A DNA stretch of 64,000 nucleotides. Origin: UBA2336 sp049306095. Lineage in GTDB: Bacteria; Bacteroidota; Bacteroidia; Cytophagales; Cyclobacteriaceae. The position numbers were made by a program, and so were the translations under genes. Of this stretch, positions 26,787-37,100 are shown in pieces; the stretch's first letter is position 1; every line of letters starts with the position of its first letter. The notes beneath the pieces are model-generated. The model was not told the origin of the DNA. It made no database searches and saw only the letters and a program-made list of their open reading frames with translations. The stretch lies in contig JBAQPU010000009.1 of NCBI GenBank assembly GCA_049306095.1, positions 1 to 64,000 on the forward strand, given 5' to 3'.

Positions 26787-27446
26787 ATGATTGAATTGAT
26801 AAAATCGCTTGTTGACTTTGTTTTGCACATCGATCAGCACCTGGTAGAAATTGTGAACGACTATCAGACCTGGACATACCTCATTCTTTTTCTGATCATT
26901 TTTGCCGAAACAGGATTGGTGGTAACACCCATTTTACCGGGCGACTCGTTGCTGTTTGCAACTGGCGCTGTTATTGCAAAACCCGAAACCGGTTTGAGCA
27001 TTTTGGTGATGATGGGATTGTTGATGATCGCTGCCATTTTGGGCGACCTCGTTAATTATCATATTGGAAAATACGTTGGGCCGAAGGCTTTCAGCGGGCA
27101 TTACAAATTTTTGAAAGTCGAATACCTGAACAAGACTCATGAATTTTATGAAAAACACGGTGGTAAAACCATTATTTACGCCCGCTTTATTCCCATTGTG
27201 CGAACCTTTGCCCCTTTTGTAGCGGGGATTGGAACCATGAGTTATACCCGGTTTGCAACCTTTAATGTTGTGGGCGGCATTGCCTGGGTGTCAAGCTTTC
27301 TGTTACTAGGATTTTTCTTTGGCAGCCTTCCGGTGGTCAAAGATAATTTTACCCTCGTCATCTTTCTGATCATCCTTGTGTCCATCCTTCCTGCCATTAT
27401 TGAAGTATGGAAATCGAAGTGGAAAAGTAGAAACCTTCAAAAATAG
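26787..27446 (+). CDS. DedA family membrane protein (SNARE-associated Golgi domain)
   Basis: A 219-residue DedA/VTT-domain protein. The family markers are FAETGLVVTPILPGDSLLFATG (membrane re-entrant region), the conserved FxxRxxPxxR-type motif seen here as YARFIPIVRTFAPFVAGIGTM, and several C-terminal helices. DedA proteins act in membrane homeostasis. Recent work on the superfamily links it to undecaprenyl-phosphate or phospholipid flipping, and the exact role here is open. The ATG at 26787 is chosen over the TTG at 26760, which overlaps the promoter box. Confidence 0.92.
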   Translation: MIELIKSLVDFVLHIDQHLVEIVNDYQTWTYLILFLIIFAETGLVVTPILPGDSLLFATGAVIAKPETGLSILVMMGLLMIAAILGDLVNYHIGKYVGPKAFSGHYKFLKVEYLNKTHEFYEKHGGKTIIYARFIPIVRTFAPFVAGIGTMSYTRFATFNVVGGIAWVSSFLLLGFFFGSLPVVKDNFTLVIFLIILVSILPAIIEVWKSKWKSRNLQK

Positions 27447-27454
27447 TAAAAGTC

Positions 27455-27498
27455 ATTCCGGCCTTGAGCCGGAATCTGTAAAGAGCATCGAAGCTCTT
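27455..27498. repeat. Double hairpin between convergent genes
   Basis: ATTCCGGC (27455-27462) pairs with GCCGGAAT (27468-27475), and AAGAGC (27481-27486) pairs with GCTCTT (27493-27498). The two hairpins fill the 58-bp gap between the convergent dedA and yicC genes and probably serve as a bidirectional terminator. The first resembles GTCATTCCGG-type dispersed palindromes found in many bacteria. Confidence 0.7.
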
Positions 27499-27504
27499 CA
27501 TTAT

Positions 27505-28380
27505 CTACAGAACATTGTTTAACTGCTCTTTAATTTTCTCCAGCTCTTCCTTCATCAGCACAACGTGTTTTTGAATTTCCGCATCGTTGGCTTTTGAACC
27601 AATGGTGTTGATTTCACGGCCGATCTCCTGTGAGATGAAACTTAATTTCTTCCCGCCCGATTGCGCCTCGCTTACAACCTGTAAAAAATAATCAAGATGG
27701 GTTTTCAGGCGCACCCTTTCTTCATGGATGTCCAACTTCTCGATGTAAAAAATAATTTCCTGCTCTAACCGGTTTGTGTCGTATCCTTCTTCACCCAAAA
27801 AAGCGATGACATTGCCTTTTAATTTTTCCCGGATTCGTTCCACCCGTTTCGGGTCAAGCACTTCTACTTTTTTAAGCGCTGTGCCGATGGACTGGATATA
27901 CTCACGAAATTTTCCTTCCAGGGTTTTTCCCTCTGTTTTTCTGAACTCTTCACACCCCGAAATCGCCTGAAGAATAACGCGCTTCACTACACTCCAATCC
28001 TCCTCGTTGTCTTCTTCCGGCTTGCTTTGAATAACATCCGGGGAGTTTAGTGCTGCCTCAAAAAGGCTTTCGTGAGAGGCGTTCACCTTGTCGGCCAATT
28101 TTTTTAACCGGCTATAGTACGCCAGAAAGAGATCTTCATTATAAGTTTGTTTCACTTCCTGCTGGCCATAGCGCTGGTATTCAATGTTGAAGGAAATCTT
28201 ACCGCGCTCTAATTTTTCGCTGATCAGGTTTCGTACTTCCAGTTCTTTATCTGAAAATGCTTTTGGCAGACGTAATCCCAAATCCAGAAATTTAGAATTC
28301 AGACTTCTGATTTCCACTGTTATTTGTTGTTGACCATCATCGTGGTTTGCCTGGCCGAAACCCGTCATCGACTTTATCAT
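27505..28380 (-). CDS. yicC: YicC/YloC family endoribonuclease
   Basis: A 291-residue YicC-type protein, the normal length. The N-terminus MIKSMTGFGQANHDD is the family signature, followed by VEIRSLNSKFLDLGLRLPKAF. The C-terminal DUF1732 region contains KLDIHEERVRLKTHLDYF, GKKLSFISQEIGREINTIGSKAND and VVLMKEELEKIKEQLNNV. E. coli YicC and Bacillus YloC are ribonucleases that act on RNA in the cytoplasm. It is often followed by gmk, but here the convergent dedA gene comes next. It lies 34 bp after the Tol-like gene and probably belongs to that transcript. Confidence 0.95.
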   Translation of the reverse strand: MIKSMTGFGQANHDDGQQQITVEIRSLNSKFLDLGLRLPKAFSDKELEVRNLISEKLERGKISFNIEYQRYGQQEVKQTYNEDLFLAYYSRLKKLADKVNASHESLFEAALNSPDVIQSKPEEDNEEDWSVVKRVILQAISGCEEFRKTEGKTLEGKFREYIQSIGTALKKVEVLDPKRVERIREKLKGNVIAFLGEEGYDTNRLEQEIIFYIEKLDIHEERVRLKTHLDYFLQVVSEAQSGGKKLSFISQEIGREINTIGSKANDAEIQKHVVLMKEELEKIKEQLNNVL

Positions 28381-28414
28381 ACAGAAAATTTACAGGGGGG
28401 AAATTACAACCTTT

Positions 28415-31400
28415 CTAGAAATCGAAGCCCAGGGTTACCATCCAGGTGGCATTTCCTACTTCATAGTTCTCTACCGGCCATGCCACATCTACTTTCATAT
28501 AATAGCCCAAAAACACCGAGCGTGCGCCTACACCATAACTGTACAGCCATGGATTCAGGTAATTCTTGATATCAACCTGGAACGGAGGGCTGTCAATGCG
28601 ATCGACATTGGCACTTGTTTCACCGGAAAAAGGTGCTTTGCCCGACCAACTGGTGCCAATATCATAGAATGCAATTAATTGTAAATGCTTAAAAAAGTTT
28701 GAGTTGATGGGGCCACTGGTGAGCGCCTGCACAATGGGCACACGGAATTCAGCATTCATCAACAACACGTTGTTACCAAAAATGGTGGCATAATCAAATC
28801 CGCGAAGGTTCGTGGCATACTCGACAAACAAAATATTCTGGTTGGCTGACCGCACCCCCAGCGGATTGTTTTCACCCGTGCTTGTTCTTCCATCGTATTC
28901 GGTATCATTCACTATCCAGTTGTCCATTCCACCGAGTAAATATTGCTTGGGTGCTTTCCCAAAGAAAGACCCGGCAAATCCGCGAATAGCGAAGGTGATC
29001 TCTTTATAAATTTTCTGATGATGCCTCAAGTCCACGGCAATCTGGCTAAAGCTGTTGTCGCTGTTGTTCAGGCCCTGGTGGTGGGTAAACGTAATCTTGC
29101 CGCGTGTTCCTTCAATAATGTTCATGCCCACATTAATGGAGTTGTCGTAAATCAATTCCGATTTTACGCCCGCATAAAAATTATTCATGGGTTCTTCAGA
29201 AGGCGGTGTTACCGGGTACACGTTGGCCGCGCCCAAATTGACCGACCGGGCCATGGCACCAAATGGCTTAAAAGTTATGCGTGTACGGTCATTCACCGGC
29301 AATGATGCACCCACTTCAAACCGGTTTAAAGAATACTTGAATGTTGTGCTGGATGTAAAGGGCTCCCATCGCACACCTTTGCGATCGAACCGGGCACTGA
29401 AGTCGAGCCAGTGAGGAAGGTATTGTATCTCTCCCCAAAAATCTCCGTTGCGTAAATCAACCGTGGTCATCAGCCCGGCAATGATGCGGTAGTTTTCCAG
29501 CATATCATTCATTTGCCGTTCAATGGCGATGCCAAATCCGCGCATGGGGTCAATCACGGCAGAGGTGATCAGGTTATCGGCACTAAACCTCGATTCGTAC
29601 GGGAATGGCCCTTGCGTTCTTGTTTTATCGCGTGCCTTCATGTAGCGGTTTAAAAATGACTCGCTGGGCTGCGCCTGTTTCACCGCTTCATCTTCAAACA
29701 CATAGTTGTCGGTATTCACCACATCGTGTTTTGCTTTTAATGAATCTGCCTGTGATGGTGCCTTCTCGGTTTGCAAAGAATCTTTTTTCACCGTAAGCGA
29801 ATCAGTTTTGCTTTTGGCTGTGTCTTCCTGCGATTCTTTCAACCGTGCATTAATTAAATCGCGAATGCTCATGTTTTTATTTTCCTCCTGCTTACGCCTT
29901 TCGCGAATAACCCGTGCCTGCTGCAGTTCTTTTCTTCGGGTGGGCGGAGTAAACACCTGGCGGGTTAAGTTGAAATCGCGACTGACATAAATTTCGTCCC
30001 GCATCTTTCGGTTGGTAATAATGGCGAAGGTTCCTGTTTCTGCATTGAAATCATACTCTTTGATGCTGGTGGCAAAGTTTGTTACCTGCGAATAGATACT
30101 GGTGGACCGGTCGTATTTGAACAGGTTAATAATTCCGCGTTGATCGCTCAGATAGTAAAATAAATTCGAGCTAAGGGCTGTGGGGGCATAATCTTTACTG
30201 AGCGTATTGGTTACGCGCTGTAAAACAAGTTTGGTCGTGTCCAGATCAAAAATAAATAAGTTATGATTATCGGTAAGATCGCTCAGTAACGTTTTGCTTT
30301 TTGTGTTTAGTGAATCGGATACGCGATTAGAACTGAATACTATTTTGTTGGTATTCGGAATAAACGTTGGATCCAGGTCGTCATATTTGTCATTGGTAAG
30401 TCTGCGGATGCGGTCTCTTCTGGAACTGATCAGGTACAAATCATTTTCCCCTTCGTAGTCTGCACTAAGAACAGCCAGTCTTCCGTTGCCGGAAAAACTG
30501 ATGCTGCGAACGTTGTTGAATTTATCTAACTCGCGCGGAAGTTTCGTTTTGGTACTTAAATCATAAAGCCAAAAGGTGTAATTGCCTCTGTCAACAGCAA
30601 TCACTCCCAGGGTGTTGGCGTCCGACCACTCGATGATGGGAAGGCGGTAATCAACTTCCTGACTGATTACCTTGCTGCCTTGGCGCAAAATCGTTACTTC
30701 CTTTCCGCCATTGATGGGACGCACCTTAATGGAATATTTTCCGCGATCATTTTCTGCATACGCCAGGTATCGTCCATCCGGACTAATCTTCAGGGTTGTA
30801 AATTCGGTTGTGCGATTGTGCCGGATATGGATATGGTTGGAATCGGCAGGACTTATATACGTTTGCCCAACCTGTTGCTGCATTTGTGAATAGTACTGAT
30901 GCCATTCCGCCAGTACTTGTTTATACGTTACCCCCAGCGTAATCAAAATGCTTTTTTCTTCGTTGCGTGTGATTCGTGTATAATTCAGAATGTTGGAGAT
31001 GCTGCTCTTCCCGTATTTTTCGGCAAGAAAATTCCAAAACGATTGCCCTACCAGGGCGGCCTCATGACCGGAAAGTTTTGAAACCCTGTTCACTTTTTTA
31101 GTACGAATAATTTCACGGATATAATCGTCCATTTCTGCAGTCCATCCACGCGCTACATATTCCGATGCTCCGCTTACAAACCATTCAGATAAATTCAACA
31201 GCAGTGCGCTCTGAAACATCTCTTTCAGGTTACCCCCGTACATCATTTCATTCACGATGAGATGAGAAACTTTGTACAGCAACTCCTGCTTAAATTCCTG
31301 TGACGTTCCCAGGTAGGATACTTCAATGTACGGCTTAACATACTCCAACTCACCGTTGACGTTGTATTGACTTCTGTTCAGACCAACGTTGCTTTGCCGT

Positions 31401-31699
31401 TGATCGGCCAACGAGTTGTAAAGGAAAACACGTGTTTTGAAATAAGGAGCGTAGCCGATCAAGTCGGTAATCCGATCAAATTCCGATTCCAGGTAATCGA
31501 GTGCCTCCTGAGCAACGCCCCTGCGTGCATCATAATAATATACATCGAAGTTTTCACCGCTCAGGAAATACCATTCGAAGTTGCGATACTGAATCCTGTT
31601 TTTCCCGAAAGTCTCACCTGCCCGTTGTGCCTCACAGGTTATTTGGGTTAACAGTAAAATCAGCAATCCGGATACTAAAAATCTCGCAGAAGCACTCAT
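28415..31699 (-). CDS. Tol-like propeller protein with peptidase-like N-terminus and C-terminal outer-membrane barrel
   Basis: A 1094-residue exported protein (signal peptide LVSGLLILLLTQITCEAQ). Residues about 30-290 resemble a gluzincin-type peptidase MA domain (NFDVYYYDARRGVAQEALDYLE). Where HExxH would stand, it reads HLIVNE, so catalysis looks lost. TolB-type PD40 propeller repeats follow (about 300-560: LKISPDGRYLAYAEND, RLTNDKYDDLDPTFIPNTNKIVFSSNR). Next is a charged, helical linker (about 590-680). The C-terminal 350 residues look like an outer-membrane beta-barrel of the surface-antigen type, ending VTLGFDF with a terminal Phe as barrels do. The upstream FAD gene overlaps its start by 4 bp (ATGA). 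The function is unknown, and annotation pipelines often call such proteins biopolymer transporter Tol. Confidence 0.85.
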   Translation of the reverse strand: MSASARFLVSGLLILLLTQITCEAQRAGETFGKNRIQYRNFEWYFLSGENFDVYYYDARRGVAQEALDYLESEFDRITDLIGYAPYFKTRVFLYNSLADQRQSNVGLNRSQYNVNGELEYVKPYIEVSYLGTSQEFKQELLYKVSHLIVNEMMYGGNLKEMFQSALLLNLSEWFVSGASEYVARGWTAEMDDYIREIIRTKKVNRVSKLSGHEAALVGQSFWNFLAEKYGKSSISNILNYTRITRNEEKSILITLGVTYKQVLAEWHQYYSQMQQQVGQTYISPADSNHIHIRHNRTTEFTTLKISPDGRYLAYAENDRGKYSIKVRPINGGKEVTILRQGSKVISQEVDYRLPIIEWSDANTLGVIAVDRGNYTFWLYDLSTKTKLPRELDKFNNVRSISFSGNGRLAVLSADYEGENDLYLISSRRDRIRRLTNDKYDDLDPTFIPNTNKIVFSSNRVSDSLNTKSKTLLSDLTDNHNLFIFDLDTTKLVLQRVTNTLSKDYAPTALSSNLFYYLSDQRGIINLFKYDRSTSIYSQVTNFATSIKEYDFNAETGTFAIITNRKMRDEIYVSRDFNLTRQVFTPPTRRKELQQARVIRERRKQEENKNMSIRDLINARLKESQEDTAKSKTDSLTVKKDSLQTEKAPSQADSLKAKHDVVNTDNYVFEDEAVKQAQPSESFLNRYMKARDKTRTQGPFPYESRFSADNLITSAVIDPMRGFGIAIERQMNDMLENYRIIAGLMTTVDLRNGDFWGEIQYLPHWLDFSARFDRKGVRWEPFTSSTTFKYSLNRFEVGASLPVNDRTRITFKPFGAMARSVNLGAANVYPVTPPSEEPMNNFYAGVKSELIYDNSINVGMNIIEGTRGKITFTHHQGLNNSDNSFSQIAVDLRHHQKIYKEITFAIRGFAGSFFGKAPKQYLLGGMDNWIVNDTEYDGRTSTGENNPLGVRSANQNILFVEYATNLRGFDYATIFGNNVLLMNAEFRVPIVQALTSGPINSNFFKHLQLIAFYDIGTSWSGKAPFSGETSANVDRIDSPPFQVDIKNYLNPWLYSYGVGARSVFLGYYMKVDVAWPVENYEVGNATWMVTLGFDF

Positions 31700-32772
31700 C
31701 TCAACAAATTTCCATCATAATTATAGTGTTTATAACGATCAATATCCACCTCTTTGTTTATAGGTGTGCCCTTTTCGAGCCATGATGCCAAAACCCCTGA
31801 AAAATAAGGCGCCAGGCTTACCCCTTTTGTACCAAGCCCATTGAAAATAACCAGCACTTCGCTTTCAGGATGTGCCCCCAAAATGGGTCTCCGATCCGGT
31901 GTGGTGGGGCGCATTCCCCACGACTGCCCGGTAATTTGAAACGGAAATTTTACAAGTTCGTGCAGTTTCGTCATCAATTCATGTAATCCTTTTTCCGTTA
32001 CCTCCCGTGTGGTGTCCTGAAACTGGTAGGTGGCTCCCACTTTCCAGATATCCGGTACAACAAAAACACCCCGGTTGTAAATTTTAGAAACCGGTTCATC
32101 TGTTTGGATAGACAGAGTTTCTCCTTTCAGGGGACGAATCGGAAGCCATGAAAAAAACTTTCCTGCCGTTACGGATTCGCCCTGGGTGAAAATTATTTTC
32201 GCTGCCTGGTGGCCCCGGTACTCAACCGCATTGCTTTCTATTTTCAACTCTCTCTCCACCAATCTCTCTTCCAACAAAATTGCTTTTTGGCGAATGTGCT
32301 CCCGGATAGCCCGTAAAAACTTATTGGTGTTAAGGTATCCACATTGTTTTAACAACAGCCCGCCAAAATCATTCTTAACTTTTCCTTCATCAACCGGTGA
32401 AGTATGAACCTGCTCGATGTAGTTGCTTAACCCTGACGCTTCACTTGCCCCCATCCATGCGTTTTGCTCTTCTACCGAAACAAATGGCCGGTACAGCGGC
32501 ATCGGATAAAAGAATTTATCGTTCGTGATTCTCTCAGCCTCTTCATAAAACCGGAACAAATAAGGGAAGATGGTATCGGCCATCCAGGTCTTGCTCATTT
32601 TTTTTCCGGTAATCGGATTGAATAATCCTGCGGCTACCCGTGTAGCGGCATGCTCATCGTACTGGTCAATAACGAGTATCCGTTTGTTGTACTGAAGCAG
32701 TTGAAGAGCGAGGCACGACCCTGCCAGGCCCTGGCCAACAATAATATAATCGATCCTGGTTTGTGAATTCAC
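31696..32772 (-). CDS. FAD-dependent oxidoreductase, DAO (glycine oxidase-like) family
   Basis: A 358-residue D-amino-acid oxidase-fold protein. The dinucleotide motif is IIVGQGLAGSCLALQLL (about residues 10-26). VAAGLFNPITGKK follows in the place where such enzymes carry the second FAD contact. The C-terminal part has WGMRPTTPDRRPILGAHP and VIFNGLGTKGVSLAPYFSG, the usual FAD-binding end. It should oxidise an amine or imino acid, with the substrate unknown. It starts at GTG (32772). Its TGA overlaps the ATG of the Tol-like gene, indicating translational coupling. The start lies inside a pair of short palindromes shared with the divergent MBL gene. Confidence 0.88.
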   Translation of the reverse strand: MNSQTRIDYIIVGQGLAGSCLALQLLQYNKRILVIDQYDEHAATRVAAGLFNPITGKKMSKTWMADTIFPYLFRFYEEAERITNDKFFYPMPLYRPFVSVEEQNAWMGASEASGLSNYIEQVHTSPVDEGKVKNDFGGLLLKQCGYLNTNKFLRAIREHIRQKAILLEERLVERELKIESNAVEYRGHQAAKIIFTQGESVTAGKFFSWLPIRPLKGETLSIQTDEPVSKIYNRGVFVVPDIWKVGATYQFQDTTREVTEKGLHELMTKLHELVKFPFQITGQSWGMRPTTPDRRPILGAHPESEVLVIFNGLGTKGVSLAPYFSGVLASWLEKGTPINKEVDIDRYKHYNYDGNLLR

Positions 32773-32784
32773 CTGTTAACAGGT
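32763..32784. promoter_or_regulatory. Two adjoining palindromes in a divergent promoter region
   Basis: GTGAATTCAC (32763-32772) and ACCTGTTAACAGGT (32771-32784) are both perfect palindromes and overlap by two bases at the GTG start of the FAD gene. They stand between the FAD gene and the -7 box of the MBL-pssA group. They could be an operator, but a binding protein is unknown and chance cannot be excluded. Confidence 0.3.
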
Positions 32785-32804
32785 TAAAAGACAAAAATCC
32801 AACT

Positions 32805-32812
32805 TATTTTTG
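32805..32812 (+). promoter_or_regulatory. Candidate -7 box for the MBL-pssA group
   Basis: TATTTTTG fits TAnnTTTG and lies 17 bp before the ATG at 32830. No TTG was found at the usual -33 spacing, so only half of the consensus is met. Confidence 0.4.
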
Positions 32813-32829
32813 AATATTATTTGAACCGT

Positions 32830-33480
32830 ATGCTCGAAGTTAAAAAATTCGTTTTCAACCCGTTTATGGAAAACACGTATGTGCTGTATGATCAAACGAG
32901 AGCATGCGTCATCATCGATCCGGGGTGTTTTGAAAAGGAAGAAGAAGCAGCACTCGTTGATTTTATTGAATCAAAAAATCTGATCGTAAAACAGTTGATC
33001 AATACCCATTGTCACATTGATCATGTGTTGGGCAATGCCTTTGTTAAAAGAAAATTCAAAGTTGAGTTGGTCATCCACCCCATCGAGGCTCCCATGCTGA
33101 AAGCCGTAAAATCATATGCTTCCAACTATGGTTTTTTTCAATACCAGGAAGCTGAAGCTGATTCATTTTTAAATGAAGGAGACCTGGTACACGTTGGCAA
33201 CCAGCAATTACGGGTGCTTTTTGTTCCGGGTCATAGTCCGGGCCACATAGCCCTGTATCATGCCGACAGTAAGATTCTGATCGGTGGCGATGTGCTGTTT
33301 GAGAACAGCATTGGCCGCACCGATTTGCCCGGTGGCCATTACGATACCCTCATTTCCAGCATTCATCAAAAATTTTTCACGTTACCCGATGATGTTACCG
33401 TATATTGCGGCCATGGAGCAGAGACCAGTATTGGTTTTGAAAAACGCACCAATCCCTTTTGTGCCATCACGCAATCCTGA
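32830..33480 (+). CDS. MBL-fold hydrolase, glyoxalase II-like
   Basis: A 216-residue metallo-beta-lactamase-fold protein of the small glyoxalase-II/YcbL type. The metal site is HCHIDHVLG (about residues 59-67), with FVPGHSPGHIALY (His), LIGGDVLFENSIGRTDLPGG (bridging Asp) and YCGHGAETSIGFEKRTNPF (last His). It lacks the long C-terminal helical domain of true glyoxalase II. Members hydrolyse thioesters such as S-lactoylglutathione or related thiol conjugates. With bacillithiol implied for this cell by ytxJ, a bacillithiol thioester is possible but unproven. The frame opens at TTG 32821, and the ATG at 32830 is preferred. The pssA gene starts 6 bp after its stop. Confidence 0.9.
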   Translation: MLEVKKFVFNPFMENTYVLYDQTRACVIIDPGCFEKEEEAALVDFIESKNLIVKQLINTHCHIDHVLGNAFVKRKFKVELVIHPIEAPMLKAVKSYASNYGFFQYQEAEADSFLNEGDLVHVGNQQLRVLFVPGHSPGHIALYHADSKILIGGDVLFENSIGRTDLPGGHYDTLISSIHQKFFTLPDDVTVYCGHGAETSIGFEKRTNPFCAITQS

Positions 33481-33486
33481 CATCAC

Positions 33487-34155
33487 ATGACTCGTCATAT
33501 TCCAAACCTCTTAACGTGTTGTAATCTTCTTTGCGGATGTTTGGGGGTTGTGTTTGTACTGGAAGGTCGCCCCGTACCGGCTGCCTATTTTGTTTGGATT
33601 GCAGGCTTGTTTGATTTTATGGATGGATTTGCAGCACGTTTATTGAAAGTGAGCTCACCCATTGGAAAGGAACTCGATTCCCTTGCCGACATGGTAAGTT
33701 TCGGATTGTTGCCTTCACTGGTTATTTATAAGATGATGGTGGCGGCAGGCGCCCCGTCCTATCTTCCTTATGTTGCGTTTTCAATTGCTGCCTTCTCGGC
33801 ATTGCGACTGGCCATCTTCAATTTAGATGAACGCCAGAGTGATTCCTTTCGCGGGCTACCCACGCCTGCAAATGCTTTGCTGTTAACAGCGCTACCGCTG
33901 CTTCCTGCGATCGCACTGCTGGAGGATTACCGGGTTTTAACTTTAATCACCTTGCTCTCATCATACCTTCTTGTTTCCGGAATCGAATTGTTTGCGCTCA
34001 AATTCAAGAATTTCTCCTGGGCCGATAACAAAATCAGGTTTACTTTTCTGGCAGTGTCGGTATTACTGCTGATAACATTGCAGCTCGCGGCCATTCCGGT
34101 AATTATACTATTATATATTGGGTTGTCGTTAGGAGTTCGGGCAGTCTCAAAATAG
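33487..34155 (+). CDS. pssA: CDP-diacylglycerol-serine O-phosphatidyltransferase
   Basis: A 222-residue integral membrane enzyme that makes phosphatidylserine from CDP-diacylglycerol and serine, the route to phosphatidylethanolamine. The CDP-alcohol phosphotransferase motif DGxxAR(x8)GxxxDxxxD is complete, running from DGFAARLL through GKELDSLAD (about residues 44-66). MTRHIPNLLTCCNLLCGCLG is the typical N-terminus, and the remaining helices follow to the end. Gene order (6 bp after the MBL gene, 28 bp before porU) suggests partial co-transcription, though porU has its own promoter-like box. Confidence 0.93.
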   Translation: MTRHIPNLLTCCNLLCGCLGVVFVLEGRPVPAAYFVWIAGLFDFMDGFAARLLKVSSPIGKELDSLADMVSFGLLPSLVIYKMMVAAGAPSYLPYVAFSIAAFSALRLAIFNLDERQSDSFRGLPTPANALLLTALPLLPAIALLEDYRVLTLITLLSSYLLVSGIELFALKFKNFSWADNKIRFTFLAVSVLLLITLQLAAIPVIILLYIGLSLGVRAVSK

Positions 34156-34158
34156 CGC

Positions 34159-34166
34159 TACTTTTG
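34159..34166 (+). promoter_or_regulatory. Candidate -7 box for porU
   Basis: TACTTTTG fits TAnnTTTG and ends 17 bp before the TTG start of porU. No convincing -33 TTG was found at normal spacing, so porU may also be read from the upstream genes. Confidence 0.45.
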
Positions 34167-34183
34167 TTTTCCATCTTACACCA

Positions 34184-37100
34184 TTGGGTTTGAAAAAAGC
34201 CTTAAATCATTCTGTTTTACTATTTTTTTTCCTGCTCATGGCAGGGGCTATTGCGTTGCATGCCCAGTCTTCTGTATTGCAATCGGGCAAGTGGTATAAA
34301 GTGGCGGTCGATAAAAATGGCGTGTACAAAATTGACCATAGCCTGTTTAAAAAAATGGGGTTCAATCCCTCCAAAACTGATCCGCGCAACATAAAAATTT
34401 TTGGAAACGAGGGGGGCATGCTGCCACAGTCCAACAGTGCCGCACGCCCAACAGATTTAACAGAGCTTGCCATTCATGTACAGGGTGAAGGGGATGGTAC
34501 TTTTAACTCTGGCGATTACATTTTGTTTTATGCACAAGGACCCGACAAATTTTACTTTGATGAAAACAAAGCGATTTTCTCCTACTCGAAAAATTTGTAC
34601 TCCGACAAAAACAATTATTTCATTACGGTAAGCGAAACAAGCGGGAAGAGAATCACCACGGCTGATGTCATTAGCGGAACACACCCTGTCGTTAATCAAT
34701 TCGAAAATTTTTCGTACTACGAACTGGATCAGTACAACATTTTAAAATCGGGTAGAGATTGGTACGGTGAAAAATTTGATACCTCCCTAACTTTCACTAA
34801 AAATATTAACCTGGAAAATGTTATCTCCGGTACCCCAGTAAAATTTGTTTCCGATGTAATGGCGAGGGCTTTTTCTACCTCTTCTTTTTCTGTTTCCATC
34901 AATGGCGTCCAGGTTCTGCAGCAGAATATTTCTTCCATTCCCAATACACAATATGGAATAAAGGGCCGCGATAAGCGCGACACGGTTACCTTAAATGCCA
35001 ATACCATTTCTGCCCCCGGCCGTACCAACCAGGAAATCAGCTACCGCTATACAAAAGCTTCCTCCGGAACATCAGTCGGTCACCTCGATTTTTTTCTTAT
35101 CCAGGTAACACAGGCCCTCGCCCTTTACGGACAACAAACCATTTTCCGATCAATGCAAAGTCTGGATAATCCCGTTTCCACTTTCGAAATCACCGGAACC
35201 ACCACTCAGACTATAGTGTGGGATGTCTCCGATCCTTACGTTCCCAAACTGCAACCAACCACATTTTCATCCGGAAAAATTTCCTTCAACAATGTTTCCT
35301 CCGTTCTGAAAGAATACGTTGCGGTTGCCTCCGCTTCTTCTCCGGAACTATCGGGTAACGTGCCCAATCAAAATATCCGTGATCTTCCGGTTTCAAACCT
35401 GGTCATCGTTACGCACCCCGACTTTAAAAGCGAGGCGCTCAGGTTAGCCGCGCACCGAAGCAGTGTAAATAACCTTTCGGTTGCTGTTGTTACTACACAG
35501 GAAGTGTACAACGAATTTTCAAGCGGACGCCAGGATGTTACTGCCATACGCGATTTTGTTAAAACATTGTACGATAAAAACCCCACAACCTTAAAAGCCC
35601 TCCTCCTGCTTGGCAAAGGATCGTATGATTATAAAAACAGGATTCAGAATAATACCAACCTGCTTCCGATATACGAATCGAGAAATACGCTTGAACCACT
35701 GAAAACCTACTCATCAGACGATTACTTTTCGTTCCTCGAAATAAACGAAGGAAACTGGGGAGAAGAACCGGCACAAAATCACACCATGGATATTGGTGTG
35801 GGTAGGCTGACCGTAAAAACGTTAACTGAAGCAAAAAACGTAGTCGACAAACTCATCCGTTACGATACCGACCCTGCCCTGGTTGGAAAATGGCGCAAAG
35901 AAATTGTATTTGTAGCCGATGACGGAGACCCGGGCTACTCGCATCAGGACGATGCCAACGAACTTGCCGAGTCGATTGAAACTAACCACAGCGAAATGCA
36001 GGTAAAGAAAATTTACCTCGATAACTACCAACAGGAATCAAAGCCAAGCGGACAAGTTTCAGTTGAGACCTACGAACTGATCAGAAAAACTTTCTATGAC
36101 GGTGCCCTCGTCATGAATTACACAGGCCACGGTGGTGAGCGATTGTGGGCGCAGGAAAAAATATTTGACGACCTGATGATTGTTCAGTTGGAGAACCAAC
36201 GCCTTCCGTTACTGGTTACCGCCACGTGTGAATTTGGCAGACAGGATGATCCCGGATTGATTTCAGGTGCCGAACTTTGTTTGTTACGCCAACAGGGCGG
36301 TGCCATTAGTTTGGTAACGACTGCCCGCCCGGTGAATGCCTCCACCAATTTTTTGTTGAACCAGGCTTTCTATGAAGCCTTCTTTCAAAAAGAGAACAAT
36401 CAACCGCTTGCGTTGGGTGAAATTTTCAGAAGAACCAAAAACAACAGCATGTTTGGTGTTTCCAACCGTAATTTTTCGCTTATCGGAGATCCGTCTCTGA
36501 CATTGGCCATACCCGAACTTCGCGTCCGTGTTACCGAAGTAAAAACATCCACAGGCTCCACCACATTAAAAGCACTCAGTACGGTTACCGTTACAGGAGA
36601 AATTGTGAATGATAACGATGAAATCATTTCTGATTTCAATGGAGTGGTAGAGTCCACTTTGTTCGATAAACAAACATCCTTTGTCACGCAGGGCGATGAA
36701 AACCTGCCGTATGCTTTTAACCAATGGTATAACGCGCTCTTTCGTGGAAAAGCAACCGTTGAAAATGGCACGTTCGAATTTCAATTTGTTGTTCCTAAAA
36801 ACATTGCCTATGCCGTTGGCGAAGGAAAGCTGAGCTTGTTCGCATACGATACCATTCAGGATAGAGAGGCTTCAGGGGCATCAACCAGTTTTCAGGTTGG
36901 GTTAAGCGAAGCGAACGTTGCGCAAGACCTGACATCACCCACTCTTCAATTATACATGGGCGACACAACCTTTGTTAATGGAGGCATAACCGGCTCCAAC
37001 ACGAAACTGGTCGGCAGGTTGTACGACCTCAACGGAATCAATATTTCGGGATACGGAATCGGGAACAGCCTTGTTGGTGCATTGGATGATACCAACACAT

